A stretch of DNA of 64,000 bases, taken from NCBI GenBank assembly GCA_035610835.1, contig CM069456.1, positions 34,021,359-34,085,358 of the forward strand, written 5' to 3'. Below, in pieces: positions 62,437 to 64,000 of this stretch (position 1 is its first letter; every line of letters starts with the position of its first letter). Both the position numbers and the translations under genes were made by a program. A model generated the notes under the pieces. The model did not search any database. It saw only the letters and a program-made list of their open reading frames with translations, and was not told the origin of the DNA. Source of the stretch: Ophiura sarsii (Eukaryota > Echinodermata > Ophiuroidea > Amphilepidida > Ophiuridae).

Positions 62437-63220
62437 TGCACTTATCAATTGCATCCCCGGCCCGGGGATAGTGGGGATTAGTCCGGGACGTACAAATTGC
62501 CGATGTGATGTCCATGTGTACGGTCCCCGCAGGGCGGGGCACCATTTTGTGTACGTCCTCGCTACAGTCCCGGCCATAGCCGGGACAAAGTGTACAGCGG
62601 CGTATAGTCCCAGCCCCCCCCCCCCCCCCCCCCATAGCCGGGACGCAAATTTATTAACCGTACACACTTACTGTATAAATGAATTGCTGTACAAGGATCA
62701 CATGTTGTTTACGGTAACGAACATCGCAGCAGGGACGCGACTTTATTAACCGTAAACAACATTTGGCCAAACACTGTATGCATGTACTATCAGTTTCATC
62801 ATGTACATGTATACTATACGCTTTATTCCGTCAAGGTATCAAATGTTGTTTATGGTAAATAATATCGAAGCCGGGACAAAGTGTACACTCCGGCTACTGT
62901 CCCTGTGTATACATTTTGTGTACCTTATTAGCATACATCCCACTATGTATGTGTACACCCCGGCTATGCCCGGGATATACATTTGTATACCCTAGTTACG
63001 CCCCCGCTACGTTGCCCGGCCATTCCCCGCCTTATTTTTTCAGTGATGTACGTCCCCGCTACATGCCCCGGCTAGCGGGGCACCTTTTGTATGTCCCTGG
63101 TACACGCCCCCGAATAGCCGGGCCCCGGAGCCAGGCAAGGTTTTTTGTACGTTTGCGTACCGCATGGGGCCAGGGATGCCGGTCCCCCGCATGGGGCCAG
63201 GGATGCAATTGATAAGTGCA
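62437..63220. mobile_element. GC-rich TIR element with repeated hairpin words
   Basis: TGCACTTATCAATTGCATCC at 62437-62456 is the exact complement of 63201-63220. The inside repeats words such as CCCGGC-ATAGCCGGGAC, GGGACAAAGTGTACA and GTACGTCC-CGCTAC, many self-complementary. A C run lies at 62615-62632. Several overlapping open frames are by-products of its composition. Confidence 0.7.
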
Positions 63221-63652
63221 TTAGTGTGCAAAAGGTGCATGTTTCATGGACTATCAGAGTGAGATCATGCGATGCTCTGCATGTACTGTTCAAAAGATGT
63301 CATGAACACTATACTCTGTTTGGCTTCCTCTGGACAGCGACGTAACTTAACAGATGCAGCTTTTATGCACGCGTATGTATCTTCCGTATAATACAACAGC
63401 GCTTCGAGAAGGCGCGCGTGTTATTTGCTGCAATTAGTAGAATGCGCAGTTACATCACTGTCTCGTGATGGCCAAATAGATTATGTAGAGTGAGATGCAT
63501 AGATAAAACAATCAACACCATTTTAGGGACCTCCCTAGGGCCTAGGCCTAGTAGGCCTAAAGCAAACCCATTCGTTGGTGCTACTCAGACGTTGGTGCAT
63601 ACACACGAGCGTTGAAAGACGGAAGATGCATACGCGTGAGTGCGCAAATGTT

Positions 63653-64000
63653 GCGATTTTGGCATACGCAAGCGTCACACATTCAATGACATTGCGCAAA
63701 AGTAATCCAAGCGTATAGGCGTAAATAAGCGCGATTTTGGTAAACGCAAGCGTCACACTTTCAATGACATTGCGCAAAAGTAATCCAAGCGTATAAGCCT
63801 AAAGAAGCGCGATTTTGGCAAACGCAAGCGTCACACAATCAAATGACATTGCGACATTGCGCAAAAGTAATCCAAGCGTATAAGCCTAAAGAAGCGCGAT
63901 TTTGGCAAACGCAAGTGTCACACATTCAATGACATTGCGACATTGCGCAAAAGTAATCCAAGCGTATAGGCGTAAATAAGCGCAATTTTGGCAAACGCAA
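63653..64000. repeat. 78/87-bp tandem array, running off the window end
   Basis: Units begin GCGATTTTGGCAAACGCAAG at 63653, 63731, 63809, 63896 and 63982. The later units are 8-9 bases longer because GACATTGC is doubled. Array length is unknown because the window ends inside it. Confidence 0.93.

Noticed and set aside
62381..63345. Several overlapping 60-100-codon frames on both strands
   Set aside because: All lie in the GC-rich palindromic element, overlap each other and have repeat-type composition.

Overview
The window reads as nuclear DNA of a marine invertebrate, most likely a deuterostome such as an echinoderm or hemichordate. The reasons are genes with GT-AG introns, a large intronless leucine-rich-repeat GPCR of the GRL101-like type, NB-ARC/TPR (STAND, NLR-like) genes, interstitial TTAGGG repeats, and about half of the sequence being transposon and satellite debris. 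The species call is inference; no ribosomal or mitochondrial marker is present.

Layout. 1-3127: 3' part of an LRR-7TM receptor with two poly(A) signals. 3.1-14.8 kb: repeat territory with tRNA-derived SINE-like copies, a palindromic hairpin-rich MITE, a 5'-truncated LINE with a long target-site duplication, and a nest of three insertions (a young LTR element inside a TA-flanked TIR element inside an L1-like relic). 14.8-25.4 kb: tRNA-like relics, C tracts, an orphan VPS13-like exon, a 160-bp tandem duplication, a hidden ~180-bp array marked by an exact 12-mer (20.8-22.8 kb), and a possible two-exon PDZ-like gene on the minus strand. 25.4-29.5 kb: STAND gene A (minus, three exons, 895 aa): NB-ARC ATPase, kinesin-light-chain-like TPRs and a C-terminal membrane anchor. 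29.5-50 kb: TIR elements, a (GATT)n-derived satellite, a duplicated kinase-like exon, a satellite carrying GATGGCCGCC motifs, tRNA-like relics, a second LINE and a split minisatellite. 50.2-55.9 kb: STAND gene B (minus, three exons, 864 aa), a close paralogue of A with the same intron positions and phases but no membrane anchor. 56-61 kb: upstream duplicate of the gene A flank, with insertions and an inversion. 61-64 kb: GC-rich TIR element and a tandem array running off the end.

The organising event is a segmental duplication: roughly 25.4-42.0 kb (block A) and 50.2-61.1 kb (block B) are homologous in the same order, apart from inserted repeats and one inverted piece. Its 3' edge lies at the last codons of gene B, which would explain why B lacks the tail anchor of A. 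Both second introns carry hexamer arrays related to TTAGGG. The two genes therefore look like a young local pair of NLR-like sensors, one probably membrane-tethered and one probably soluble. This is the strongest candidate for an undescribed system in the window; its function is inference from domain architecture only.
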